Positions 52,002 to 61,110 of a DNA stretch of 64,000 nt are shown here, piece after piece (within the stretch, counting starts at the first letter, position 1; every line of letters starts with the position of its first letter). The DNA comes from Algoriphagus locisalis (lineage in GTDB: Bacteria; Bacteroidota; Bacteroidia; Cytophagales; Cyclobacteriaceae), in NCBI RefSeq assembly GCF_900116615.1, contig NZ_FPBF01000001.1, positions 849,625-913,624 on the forward strand, given 5' to 3'. The position numbers were made by a program, and so were the translations under genes. The notes under the pieces are model-generated. The model saw only the letters and a list, made by a program, of their open reading frames with translations, was not told where the DNA came from and searched no databases.

Positions 52002-55000
52002 ATGAGAGGATTTGTGGTTTTTGGAATAGTTTGTTTACTCAGCCTTTGCGTAGCTCCTGCGTCTGCTCAGGATGAGGTGGAAAAGCTAGTGTTTCGAAAC
52101 CTGGATGAAAGTCTGGGTTTGTCCAATTCCAATATCCTCAGCATCATCAGAGATGCAGATGGTATGATGTGGTATGGAACCGCTTATGGTTTATACCGAT
52201 ATGAAGGTACCCGCACGAAGGTTTTTTTGAATACGAAAGATTCTACCTCCATTTCCCATAACAATATTTTAAGGATGTTTGTAGGTCCTGAGAATAAGCT
52301 GTGGATCAAGAATGTAAATGGGATTTTTGACATTTATAATCCAGAAACTGAGCAGTTTTCCCGGGGAGATAAGGTTTTTTCATCTACCTATCATCTAGCA
52401 TCAGATTCGGTAGGCATGCTGATGAAAGATCGCCAAAACCGATACTGGTTTACACATCCTTCCAAAGGAATCAGTATTTATAATGAGGACTTAGGAAATA
52501 CTATTTATGTACAACACACAAATGAAATAGGCAGTCTTTCCTCAAACCAAATAGCTGCAATAGGAGAGGCTCCTGATGGCCTTGTGTGGGTAGTACATAC
52601 TTCTGGCGAGATAGATTTGCTGGATCCCAACAGACTCATCGTCACTAAGACACTTAGACTTCCCAAGGGAGAGATTCCTGAGCAAGCCAATTATGAACTG
52701 ATGATAGACTCAGATGGAGATGCTTGGATTTATGACCCTGATCGGGATTTGGGCGTTTTTAGAGTGGATGGCTTTACCCATGAGGCTAAGGCAAATCAGG
52801 AGGAAAGAGGTCAGTATCGCCTTAACAACAACATGGTGAAATCTGTGGTTGAAGCCAAAACAGGTCAGGTTTGGCTAGGTACAGATCATGGAGGTATCAA
52901 TGTGATTGATAAAAACAGAGAAACCATAACCTATCTGACCGCTGAGAATTCCCAAGACAATGCGATGCCTCACAATGTGATCTACTCTTTATACAAGGAT
53001 AACGAGGATATCATTTGGGTAGGAACTCATAAAAAAGGCGTGGCTTTCTACCACCAAGGTCTCCTGCGCTTTTCGCATGTACGCAAAAATTTCACAGATA
53101 AGAATTCCCTGCCATTTAATGATGTAAACGCTTTTGCCGAGGATAGCCTGGGCAATTTGTACATAGGAACAAATGGCGGAGGACTCTACTATCATGACAG
53201 GAAGTCAAATACCTATACGCATTTTAAGCACAACCCAGAATCAAAAAATAGCCTGATAGGTGACGTCATTGTTGACTTGATGATAGATAAATCAGGTATT
53301 CTTTGGATAGGTACCTATTTGAATGGCTTAGGAAGCTATGATGGAAAGCAGTTCAAAAACTATGAATATCAACCTGGTAATGAAAAAGGTCTCCCTGGTC
53401 CGAGTATTTGGAAACTTTTTGAAGACAGTACGGGCAAGATCTGGATAGGAACGCTTCGCTCTGGGATTTCCATGCTGGATGAAGAGCGTAAGGTTTTTCA
53501 CAACTACCCAGCTGGCAGTGAACCCTTCTATACCAATAATCAATACATCACAGGTTTTGCAGAAGATAAAGATGGGAATATCTGGGTGTCTGGTGGAAGT
53601 GGCATTAACATGCTAAACTACGAAACAGGAAAAAATGCATTTTACTCAGATACGCAAGGCAATGGCTTAGTTGATTCTAATACCACTGATTTATTTACGG
53701 ATAATGAAGGCGTTTTATGGGTTACCAGCATGAGCGGCCTTTATTATTTTAATACAGTGGATAGCTCATTTGTTCATTATGGGGAGGAGGATGGCTTACC
53801 CACTTCTTATCTTGTAGATTTACTGGAGGACGAAAACAATAACCTCTGGATCAGCACGCAGATGGGGTTGGTCTTTGCTGAGATCAATAGAAACGTAAAG
53901 CCCTATGCTATTACCTTTCAGAACTTTGACCAGAAAGATGGTCTCCAGGCAGCTTTGTTCAATAAAAATGCTGCGCTAAAAACGAGTAAGAATGAGTTTA
54001 TTTTTGGGGGACCAAATGGCTACAATATTTTCAAATCTGAGAATTTTGCTTTCGAAAGAAACAATCCTCCTGTTGTTTTTACAGATTTCCAACTCTTCAA
54101 TGAAGAAGTCAAAGTAGGAGAGGTACTGAGCAACCGAGTTCTTTTACCAAAATCCCTTGAGAATATGGACAAGTTGGTGCTCAGGCATGACGAGAATATA
54201 TTTTCTATAGGATTTAGTGCGTTGAATTTTCTCTATCCGGAAAAAAACAAGTACCGCTACAAGTTGCTGGGTTTCAATGACGACTGGATATACCTAAACG
54301 ATGACTTAGCTAAAGTGACCTTCACCAACCTCGATCCTGGAAATTACACTTTGGTCGTGCAGCCAGGTACTGTTTTGGATGGCTGGAGCTTATATGAATA
54401 CCAGTTGGATATCAAAATTCTAGCTCCATTCTGGAAGACTCCGATTGCCTATTTTCTGTATCTTATCTTGGTAGTAGCGATCATTTTCTACTTTAGAAAT
54501 CAACTGCTAACCAGACAGCAGGAGAAATTCGATAAAGAGCAAGCCTTGCGCGAATCCAAGCGCGTTCAGGAGTTGGATAGATTGAAAACCAAATTTTTTA
54601 CCAATCTCAGCCATGAGTTTAGAACTCCTCTGTCCCTCATTCTCACACCGACAGAGCATCTTATATCAGGAACAGAAAATGCTGGATTGCTTAGTCAGTA
54701 TAAGATCATTCAGCGAAATGCCAGACGCCTCCTGAAGTTGATCAATCAGCTATTGGATGTGAAAAATGTAGAAAAAGGAGGGTTGGTATTCCATCCTTCC
54801 GAAGGGGATGTGGTGCAATTCATTAAAGAATGTGTGGCTGATTTTCATGAACTCTCTGAAAATAAACACATCCATCTGAGTTTTGAAACAAACACTAACG
54901 GGCAGCAGGCTATTTTTGATCCGGATAAGCTGGAGAAGATCATTTTTAATTTGCTCTCAAATGCCTTCAAATTCACTCCTGAGGATGGTGCGATTACCGT

Positions 55001-56096
55001 AACGCTAGAGCTGCAGCAGGAAAATGAAGAATTGGCAATTTTGAATCTTTCTGTCTCAGACACTGGTATTGGTATTCCTAAAGAAGATCAGCCTAAGATA
55101 TTTGAAAGATTCTATACCACAGAAGGGCACAAGCAACAGCTTAATCAGGGAAGTGGAATCGGTCTTTCCTTGGTGCAGGATTTTGCAAGGACCATGAATG
55201 GGGAAATCTTTGTGGAGAGTGAGCCAGGACTTGGTTCTGTCTTTACGCTGACTATTCCGGTCAACCTGATCATTCAGGAGAATTGGGATGAAGCCGAAGA
55301 AACGGTTTTGGAAGGAGCCAATCAAAAAGAGTTGATCTTGATCGCTGAAGATCATGTGGAGTTTAGAAATTACCTCAAAGACTGTCTCTCCGAAACGTAC
55401 CAGGTTCTCACGGCTACCAATGGCGCACAAGGATGGGATTTGGCTCAGCAGCACATTCCTGATCTGATCATTTCTGATGTCATGATGCCACAGATGGACG
55501 GCACGGAATTTTGCCAAAAAGTAAAAACAGACATCAAAACTTCCCACATCCCGGTTATTTTGCTCACCGCCAAAAAATCTGAGGAAACCATGGTTCAGGG
55601 GTTGGACAGTGGCTGTAATTTATACCTGACCAAGCCATTCAATCTGGAGATTTTGCAACTTAGCATCAAGAACCTGCTGCGCGAGCGCAACTTAGTGCAG
55701 GAGCAAAACCGGAACAAAATCCAGATCAATGCTTCAGAGGTCAACGTGACTTCCCTTGATGATCAATTGATCCAGAAGGCTGTGGCTTTGGTAGAAAAGT
55801 ACATGGAGGATCCGCAGTTGTCTGTGGAATTCTTGAGCAAAGAATTAGGAATGAGTCGGGTTCACTTGTACAAAAAGCTGCAATCAATCACTGGAAAAAG
55901 CCCAATTGAGTTTATCAGATTGATCCGTCTGAAGCGGGCATCTCAGCTTTTGGCAAAGAGCCAGCTCAATGTTTCTGAAATCGCTTACATGGTCGGATAC
56001 AATAACGCCAAATATTTTGCGAAGCACTTCAAAGCAGAATTCAATACACTTCCTTCTGAGTATGCTGCTAAGCAACAAGAAGTAGCCACAGAGTAG
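52002..56096 (+). CDS. hybrid two-component sensor/regulator (HTCS)
   Basis: 1364 residues. A signal peptide (about 1-23) is followed by a periplasmic sensor of repeated beta-propeller units to about 690 (for example GMMWYGTAYGLYRYEG, GKIWIGTLRSGISMLDE), then a Y_Y_Y domain (about 745-815) and one membrane helix (about 823-842). The cytosolic part has a HisKA domain with phospho-His871 (LSHEFRTPLSLIL), a HATPase (NLLSNAFKFTP, DTGIGIPKE, GSGIGLSLVQ), a receiver with Asp1159 (LIISDVMMPQMDG) and an AraC-type helix-turn-helix at about 1260-1360. Such proteins bind an oligosaccharide outside and switch on a polysaccharide locus. The likely targets are the flanking GH5 and Sus genes. Immediately downstream lies a tandem repeat. 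Confidence 0.95.
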   Translation: MRGFVVFGIVCLLSLCVAPASAQDEVEKLVFRNLDESLGLSNSNILSIIRDADGMMWYGTAYGLYRYEGTRTKVFLNTKDSTSISHNNILRMFVGPENKLWIKNVNGIFDIYNPETEQFSRGDKVFSSTYHLASDSVGMLMKDRQNRYWFTHPSKGISIYNEDLGNTIYVQHTNEIGSLSSNQIAAIGEAPDGLVWVVHTSGEIDLLDPNRLIVTKTLRLPKGEIPEQANYELMIDSDGDAWIYDPDRDLGVFRVDGFTHEAKANQEERGQYRLNNNMVKSVVEAKTGQVWLGTDHGGINVIDKNRETITYLTAENSQDNAMPHNVIYSLYKDNEDIIWVGTHKKGVAFYHQGLLRFSHVRKNFTDKNSLPFNDVNAFAEDSLGNLYIGTNGGGLYYHDRKSNTYTHFKHNPESKNSLIGDVIVDLMIDKSGILWIGTYLNGLGSYDGKQFKNYEYQPGNEKGLPGPSIWKLFEDSTGKIWIGTLRSGISMLDEERKVFHNYPAGSEPFYTNNQYITGFAEDKDGNIWVSGGSGINMLNYETGKNAFYSDTQGNGLVDSNTTDLFTDNEGVLWVTSMSGLYYFNTVDSSFVHYGEEDGLPTSYLVDLLEDENNNLWISTQMGLVFAEINRNVKPYAITFQNFDQKDGLQAALFNKNAALKTSKNEFIFGGPNGYNIFKSENFAFERNNPPVVFTDFQLFNEEVKVGEVLSNRVLLPKSLENMDKLVLRHDENIFSIGFSALNFLYPEKNKYRYKLLGFNDDWIYLNDDLAKVTFTNLDPGNYTLVVQPGTVLDGWSLYEYQLDIKILAPFWKTPIAYFLYLILVVAIIFYFRNQLLTRQQEKFDKEQALRESKRVQELDRLKTKFFTNLSHEFRTPLSLILTPTEHLISGTENAGLLSQYKIIQRNARRLLKLINQLLDVKNVEKGGLVFHPSEGDVVQFIKECVADFHELSENKHIHLSFETNTNGQQAIFDPDKLEKIIFNLLSNAFKFTPEDGAITVTLELQQENEELAILNLSVSDTGIGIPKEDQPKIFERFYTTEGHKQQLNQGSGIGLSLVQDFARTMNGEIFVESEPGLGSVFTLTIPVNLIIQENWDEAEETVLEGANQKELILIAEDHVEFRNYLKDCLSETYQVLTATNGAQGWDLAQQHIPDLIISDVMMPQMDGTEFCQKVKTDIKTSHIPVILLTAKKSEETMVQGLDSGCNLYLTKPFNLEILQLSIKNLLRERNLVQEQNRNKIQINASEVNVTSLDDQLIQKAVALVEKYMEDPQLSVEFLSKELGMSRVHLYKKLQSITGKSPIEFIRLIRLKRASQLLAKSQLNVSEIAYMVGYNNAKYFAKHFKAEFNTLPSEYAAKQQEVATE

Positions 56097-56099
56097 TGT

Positions 56100-56393
56100 A
56101 AAAAGTTGACCCATCGCTACTTTTTGATGACTTATGTCTAAAAAAAGTTGACCTATCGCTACTTTTTGATGACCTATGTCTAGAAAAAGTTGACCCATCG
56201 CTACTTTTTGATGACCTATGTCTAGAAAAAGTTGACCAATCGCTACTTTTTGATGACTTATGTCTAGAAAAAGTTGACCTATCGCTACTTTTTGTTGATC
56301 TATATCTAGAAAAAGTTGACCCATCGCTACTTTTTGTTGATCTAATTCGTGAAAAAGATGACTTAGATCTATTTTTTGTTGAGCTAGATCAAG
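56100..56393. repeat. seven-copy 42-bp tandem repeat with phased A/T tracts
   Basis: Starts four bases after the regulator stop codon. Units begin with A5 at 56100, 56142, 56184, 56226, 56268, 56310 and 56352, exactly 42 bases apart. Each unit is two diverged 21-base halves, one led by AAAAA and one by TTTTT, sharing the core GWTGACCYATSKCTAS. The A-tract and T-tract also pair as AAAAAGT...ACTTTTT, so each unit can form a 7-bp hairpin. Copies 1-5 are nearly identical; copy 6 changes near its end and copy 7 is clearly degraded. The remaining 56394-56509 shows no gene or clear motif. Confidence 0.95.
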
Positions 56394-56509
56394 AATGAGC
56401 TTGCTTTCATAGCACAGTTAACGATCATTACCCTAATCCGAAACAATCGATACCCAAGTTTGATATTATGTTGGTGTATAATTGATGACTCAATTAACAA
56501 ACCCAACTA

Positions 56510-57502
56510 ATGAAAAAAATACTAATCCTGGTAGGATTGATTTTGTCTTCCTGCTCAGAAGCTTCAATTCCTGATCCCGCCCCGCCAATAATTACCCCAG
56601 AACCAGCTGGTGAAGTCCAATACTTTGGGCAGCTCAAAGTAGCAGATGGCAAATTGACTGATAGTGAAGGAGAACCTGTAATTCTCCGAGGAGTTAGCTT
56701 CGGGTGGCATAATTGGTGGCCTCGATTTTATAACACCTCAGCAGTGAAATTTTTAAAGAGTGACTGGAACGCCAACTTGGTTCGCGCAGCTATGGGAGTG
56801 GGTCCCGAAGGAGCCTATTTAGATAATCCCGAGTTTGCACTTCAAAAAATCAAAGCAGTAGTCGAGGCAGCCATTGCCGAGGACATGTATGTGATTATTG
56901 ATTGGCACAGTCATGAACTTTATCCTGAGGATGCGAAAGCCTTTTTTATCGAGATGGCTCAAACTTACGGTGACAATCCGCATGTTATTTATGAGCTGTT
57001 CAATGAGCCAGACTACGAAACCTGGGAAGAAGTGAAAGCCTACAGCGAGGAGATCATCGCAGAAATCAGGAAGTATGATCCAGACAATTTGATTTTGGTG
57101 GGTTCACCTACCTGGAGTCAGGATATTCATTTGGTAGCGCAAAATCCCATTTTGAATCAGGAGAACATCATGTATGTCTTGCATTTCTACGCAGCCACTC
57201 ACAAAGATTATTTAAGAGAAAGGGCGGAGAAAGCAGTATTGGAAGGCTTACCGATTTTTGTTACCGAATGTGCAGGGATGGAAGCTACCGGTGATGGACC
57301 TATCGACACAGCTTCCTGGAATGCATGGCTAAGCTGGATGGAGTCTCGAAAGATTTCTTTTGCTACCTGGTCGATCGCAGACAAAGATGAGACCTGTTCT
57401 ATGCTTTTGCCAGCGGCATCCTCTGATGGGAACTGGACCGAGTCGCAGATTAAACCTTGGGGAGCGGCTGTGAAAAAAGCCCTGGAAAAAAATTTAGAAT
57501 AG
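56510..57502 (+). CDS. glycoside hydrolase family 5 (subfamily 2-like) endoglucanase lipoprotein
   Basis: 330 residues with a lipobox (MKKILILVGLILSSC) and a Pro-rich linker, so a surface- or periplasm-anchored enzyme. The (beta/alpha)8 barrel of GH5 starts at about 38. Catalytic residues are the acid/base Glu166 in YELFNEP and the nucleophile Glu253 in FVTECAGMEATGDG. GVSFGWHNWWPRF and IIDWHSHELYPEDAKAFF match the GH5_2 cellulases of Bacillus, where the nucleophile phrase reads TEWG; here it is TECA. It likely cuts beta-1,4-glucan in cellulose, mixed-linkage glucan or xyloglucan. It lies between the regulator and the Sus genes. Confidence 0.9.
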   Translation: MKKILILVGLILSSCSEASIPDPAPPIITPEPAGEVQYFGQLKVADGKLTDSEGEPVILRGVSFGWHNWWPRFYNTSAVKFLKSDWNANLVRAAMGVGPEGAYLDNPEFALQKIKAVVEAAIAEDMYVIIDWHSHELYPEDAKAFFIEMAQTYGDNPHVIYELFNEPDYETWEEVKAYSEEIIAEIRKYDPDNLILVGSPTWSQDIHLVAQNPILNQENIMYVLHFYAATHKDYLRERAEKAVLEGLPIFVTECAGMEATGDGPIDTASWNAWLSWMESRKISFATWSIADKDETCSMLLPAASSDGNWTESQIKPWGAAVKKALEKNLE

Positions 57503-57931
57503 TATCCAACAGGAAATTTGAAAAATATTTCTCTCTATTTTAAGTTTTTTTCATCAAATCAGATGAATAAAAAAACGCTAAAACACTCAATTTCAATCGT
57601 TTTCGTAGGGGTTAACATTTGATACCCCTAATAAAAACATTTGGATACCTTCCGGCGGAAATACTAAAACTACATTTATTCGGATCAAAAGCATAAACCC
57701 AAAAACCTGATCTAATTTCTCTTCAATTGAATTTCGTAAAATTCAATTCTCACTGAATATGAAAGTTCAGTGTTAGGAGTTTTCCTCAGTTTTTGGTGTT
57801 TGTCTCAGCGATTTTTAACCAAAACAAAAACTGAATGAAACACATCCAGCTAATTGACTACTTAAATTTTACCCAGGAAAGCCTTTTCCTGCTCAAAACC
57901 TATATCCCAATTTCTAACAATTAAACCCCTC
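57503..57931 (+). promoter_or_regulatory. structured upstream region and leader of susC
   Basis: 429 bases without a long gene. It contains, in order, the inverted repeat TAGGGGT-N11-ACCCCTA (57606-57630), which may bind the hybrid regulator; TACATTTA at 57671-57678 as a weak -7 box; a perfect 10-bp hairpin AATTGAATTT-CGTA-AAATTCAATT (57725-57748); a second hairpin CACTGA-N10-TCAGTG (57751-57772); and a third CAGGAAA-N4-TTTCCTG (57874-57891). A 29-codon reading frame overlaps the last part. Confidence 0.6.
57835..57924 (+). CDS. possible 29-residue upstream leader ORF of susC
   Basis: ATG at 57835 to TAA at 57922-57924, encoding MKHIQLIDYLNFTQESLF, then LLKTYIPISNN. It ends 7 bases before the susC ATG, in another frame, and overlaps the third leader hairpin. 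It might couple translation to susC or be chance. No homology is recognised. Treated as a candidate only. Confidence 0.3.
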   Translation: MKHIQLIDYLNFTQESLFLLKTYIPISNN

Positions 57932-60900
57932 ATGATGAAAAAACTATTACCGATTTGGCTCATGCTTCTGGTAGGTGTAGTTCAGGCTCAGGTCACGGTC
58001 AAAGGTACCGTAAACTCTGCAGGCGATGGACTAGCTCTACCCGGAGTAACAGTGCTGGTGAAAGGAACCACCACCGGCGTAGCAACAGAAGTAGATGGTA
58101 CGTATTCGATTACGGTTCCATCTTCGGAATCTATCCTGGTCTATAGCTTTATTGGCTACAAGGCTCAGGAAGTCGTGGTTGGTAACCAATCCACTATTGA
58201 CATTTCCATGGAAGAAGATATGGCTTCTCTGGATGAAGTAGTGGTAGTAGGTTACGGTACTATGAAAAAACGCGATATGTCCAGTGCACAGGTCTCTGTG
58301 ACCTCTGAAGACATAGAGCGTACAGTCAATACCACGGTGGAGCAAGCTCTTCAGGGTCGTGCTGCAGGTGTATATGTGACCCAAAACACTGGTGCTCCAG
58401 GAGGAGGAATCTCGGTAAATATCCGAGGTATCAACTCTATCTCTGGTACTAACCAGCCTTTATATGTGATTGATGGTGTTCAGGTTCAGCCACAGGCAGT
58501 ATCCTTTGGAGCTACCTCTTCCACGAATCCTCTGGCAGGTATCAATCCAAGTGATATCGAATCAATGGAGGTGCTACAGGGGCCTTCTGCGACAGCGATT
58601 TATGGTTCTAGAGGTACAAATGGTGTGATTATGATTACTACCAAGCGTGGTAAATCTGGCGAAACCAAAATCACGTACAATTACCTTTATACCCTTCAGG
58701 ATAAGCCTGAAAATCTAGATGTAATGTCCTTGAGTCAATACGCTACGATGACAAATGATATCCGTGAAATTACTGGTGGTGATCCTCCGGCTGCTTTCTT
58801 GGATCCATCACTTTTGGGTGAAGGAACGAACTGGCAAGATGCGCTTTTCAAAACTGCGCCATTAAACAAGCATAACATCACACTTACTGGTGGTGATGAA
58901 AAAACTCAGTTTTTCATTTCTGGAGAATACTTCAATCAGGAAGGTGTAGCGATAGGATCTTCGTTTGATCGCTATTCTGTTAGAACAAACATTGACAACC
59001 AGACAAGAAAATGGTTGAAGCTTGGCTTGAATCTTCAGCTTTTCCATACTGATGAGCAATTGGCAACAGGTAGCTCAGACGTAATCAACAATGCGATCCA
59101 AATGGCTCCAAATGTGCCGGTGACCAATCCTGATGGATCTTGGGGTGGTGCGGATCCTGTGAACGGATCTAGCTTACAATTTACTCCTGCTAACCCGATC
59201 GCTTTGGCGAACCTATTGGACAGAAGCTACAAGAGAAGAGGTATGCAGGGTGGTTTTAATGTAGAAATTGACATTGTCAAGGGATTGAAATTCCGCTCTA
59301 TGGTGAATACCAGCATCAATTATAACAATGGTCACTTCTTTACACCTACTTATACGCTGGGGGTAGTTACCAATGACACGAATACCCTTTCGCAGGAATC
59401 CAGCAACAGCTTTTATTGGAACTGGAATCAGATGTTTACCTATAATGCGGTTTGGGGCAAGCATGCCTTGGACGTGATGGCATCACATGAAGCACAGGAA
59501 TCCCAATACGAGTATCTCAATGGTGCTAGACTTAATTTCCCTTCTAATGATTTGCAGGAACTAGGTCTAGGATCTGCGCAAGGTGCTACCAATGGTGGTG
59601 GAGCAAATAATTGGGCGATGGAGTCTTTCTTTGCGAGAGCAAACTATACCTTCAATGAGAAATATATCCTTTTGGGTGCTTTCAGAGCAGATGGTTCTGC
59701 AAACTTTGGTCCTGAAAACCGTTGGGGATATTTCCCTTCTGTATCAGCGGCATGGAGAGTGTCAGAAGAAAATTTCTTGCAAGGTGCTACTTGGATGGAT
59801 GAGTTAAAAATCCGATTTGAAACTGGTCTTACTGGTAACCAAGGCGATGCTGGGGCGATTTTCGCACCACTTAGCTCACCGAGTATTCCTACGCCTTGGG
59901 GAGGTGGATTCCTGGTTTCCAGATTTGGTAATCCTAATTTGAAATGGGAAGAGACCTCTACCGTCAACCTTGGTTTCAACTTGAATATCTTGAACAACAG
60001 AATCCAAATCGAAGGTGATTTCTACCTGAAGAAAACGGATAACTTGCTTTTGCCAAACCCGCTACCTTGGTACATGGGTACATCTGCTGAAGGAAGCATC
60101 GGTACACCAACAGTTAACATTGGTGCATTGGAAAACAGAGGCTACGGTATCACGATCAACACGATCAATATAGACAACCGCGCTAGTGGCTTCTCTTGGA
60201 GCTCTAACTACAACTTCTCTGGCTTCCAAACAGAAGTTACTAAATTCTTCTCTGAGACAGCTTTCATTGACCGTACGGCTTGGTGGTTGAATAACTTTAC
60301 GGCTAGAGCACAGCCTGGTTTTGCTCCATGGTTGTTCTACGGATATCAAGCTGATGGCCTTTTCCAAACAATCGAAGAAGTAGAATCAAGCCCTAGACCG
60401 GTAGATAACTCTGGAAATCCTATTCAGGTGGATCGTGATAACGGAATCTACGTGGGTGATATCAAATACAAGGATATCAATGATGATGGAGTAATCGATG
60501 AGCGTGACCAGACATTTATCGGAAATCCTTGGCCAAAATTCACTTTTGGTATGACTCAGCAGTTCACATACAAAGGATTATCCCTTGATGTATTATTCAC
60601 AGGAGCCCTTGGGGTAGATATCTACAACTACAACAGATTCCTGAATATCAATCCAAACAATGTAAACTTGGGTAGAAACATGCTATTGGAAACATTCGAT
60701 TATGCAAGAATCGAAATGGACGGATCAGGTAATCCATTTATCGCCAATGCAGGTACAGATGTCCCAAGAATCACGGGTACTGATCTTAACGGTAACGGTA
60801 CTAGAATCTCTGACAAGTTTGTTGAAGATGGTTCTTATGTAAGAATCAAAAACATCAACCTTTCTTATGTAGTGCCTAACGAATTGTTAAGTAAGCAGAA

Positions 60901-61093
60901 TGTAATTAGAGGTTTAAAGGTTGGCTTCGGTGTTCAAAATGCCTTCACTTTCACTAAGTACAAAGGGTATGACCCTGAAGTGGGTGCATCTGTAGGTAAC
61001 AACGTGTCAGCCGGAAATCAATTGATCGGTGTGGATTACGGTAGATATCCTCAAACGAGAATGTACACATTCAGCTTAGGTGTTGACTTCTAA
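57932..61093 (+). CDS. SusC/RagA-type TonB-dependent outer-membrane transporter
   Basis: 1053 residues with a signal peptide (about 1-20; a second ATG directly follows the first). An N-terminal carboxypeptidase-like regulatory domain covers about 21-95 (VKGTVNSAGDGLALPGVTVLVKGTTTGVATEVDGTYSI). The TonB-box-like DEVVVVGYGTMKKR follows, then the plug (LQGRAAGVYVTQNTGAPGGGISVNIRGINSI and GPSATAIYGSRGTNGVIMITTK), then a 22-stranded barrel ending with TRMYTFSLGVDF. It imports oligosaccharides across the outer membrane with energy from TonB. The SusD gene follows 17 bases downstream. Confidence 0.96.
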   Translation: MMKKLLPIWLMLLVGVVQAQVTVKGTVNSAGDGLALPGVTVLVKGTTTGVATEVDGTYSITVPSSESILVYSFIGYKAQEVVVGNQSTIDISMEEDMASLDEVVVVGYGTMKKRDMSSAQVSVTSEDIERTVNTTVEQALQGRAAGVYVTQNTGAPGGGISVNIRGINSISGTNQPLYVIDGVQVQPQAVSFGATSSTNPLAGINPSDIESMEVLQGPSATAIYGSRGTNGVIMITTKRGKSGETKITYNYLYTLQDKPENLDVMSLSQYATMTNDIREITGGDPPAAFLDPSLLGEGTNWQDALFKTAPLNKHNITLTGGDEKTQFFISGEYFNQEGVAIGSSFDRYSVRTNIDNQTRKWLKLGLNLQLFHTDEQLATGSSDVINNAIQMAPNVPVTNPDGSWGGADPVNGSSLQFTPANPIALANLLDRSYKRRGMQGGFNVEIDIVKGLKFRSMVNTSINYNNGHFFTPTYTLGVVTNDTNTLSQESSNSFYWNWNQMFTYNAVWGKHALDVMASHEAQESQYEYLNGARLNFPSNDLQELGLGSAQGATNGGGANNWAMESFFARANYTFNEKYILLGAFRADGSANFGPENRWGYFPSVSAAWRVSEENFLQGATWMDELKIRFETGLTGNQGDAGAIFAPLSSPSIPTPWGGGFLVSRFGNPNLKWEETSTVNLGFNLNILNNRIQIEGDFYLKKTDNLLLPNPLPWYMGTSAEGSIGTPTVNIGALENRGYGITINTINIDNRASGFSWSSNYNFSGFQTEVTKFFSETAFIDRTAWWLNNFTARAQPGFAPWLFYGYQADGLFQTIEEVESSPRPVDNSGNPIQVDRDNGIYVGDIKYKDINDDGVIDERDQTFIGNPWPKFTFGMTQQFTYKGLSLDVLFTGALGVDIYNYNRFLNINPNNVNLGRNMLLETFDYARIEMDGSGNPFIANAGTDVPRITGTDLNGNGTRISDKFVEDGSYVRIKNINLSYVVPNELLSKQNVIRGLKVGFGVQNAFTFTKYKGYDPEVGASVGNNVSAGNQLIGVDYGRYPQTRMYTFSLGVDF

Positions 61094-61110
61094 TCCAAAA
61101 ATATAAACAC

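Noticed and set aside
55884-56324. Minus-strand frame with 14-residue repeats (GQLFLDIGHQKVAM) over the 42-bp array
   Set aside because: It stays open only because 42 is a multiple of three. It continues antisense into the regulator gene, lacks a start signal or promoter, and the plus-strand unit explains the sequence.
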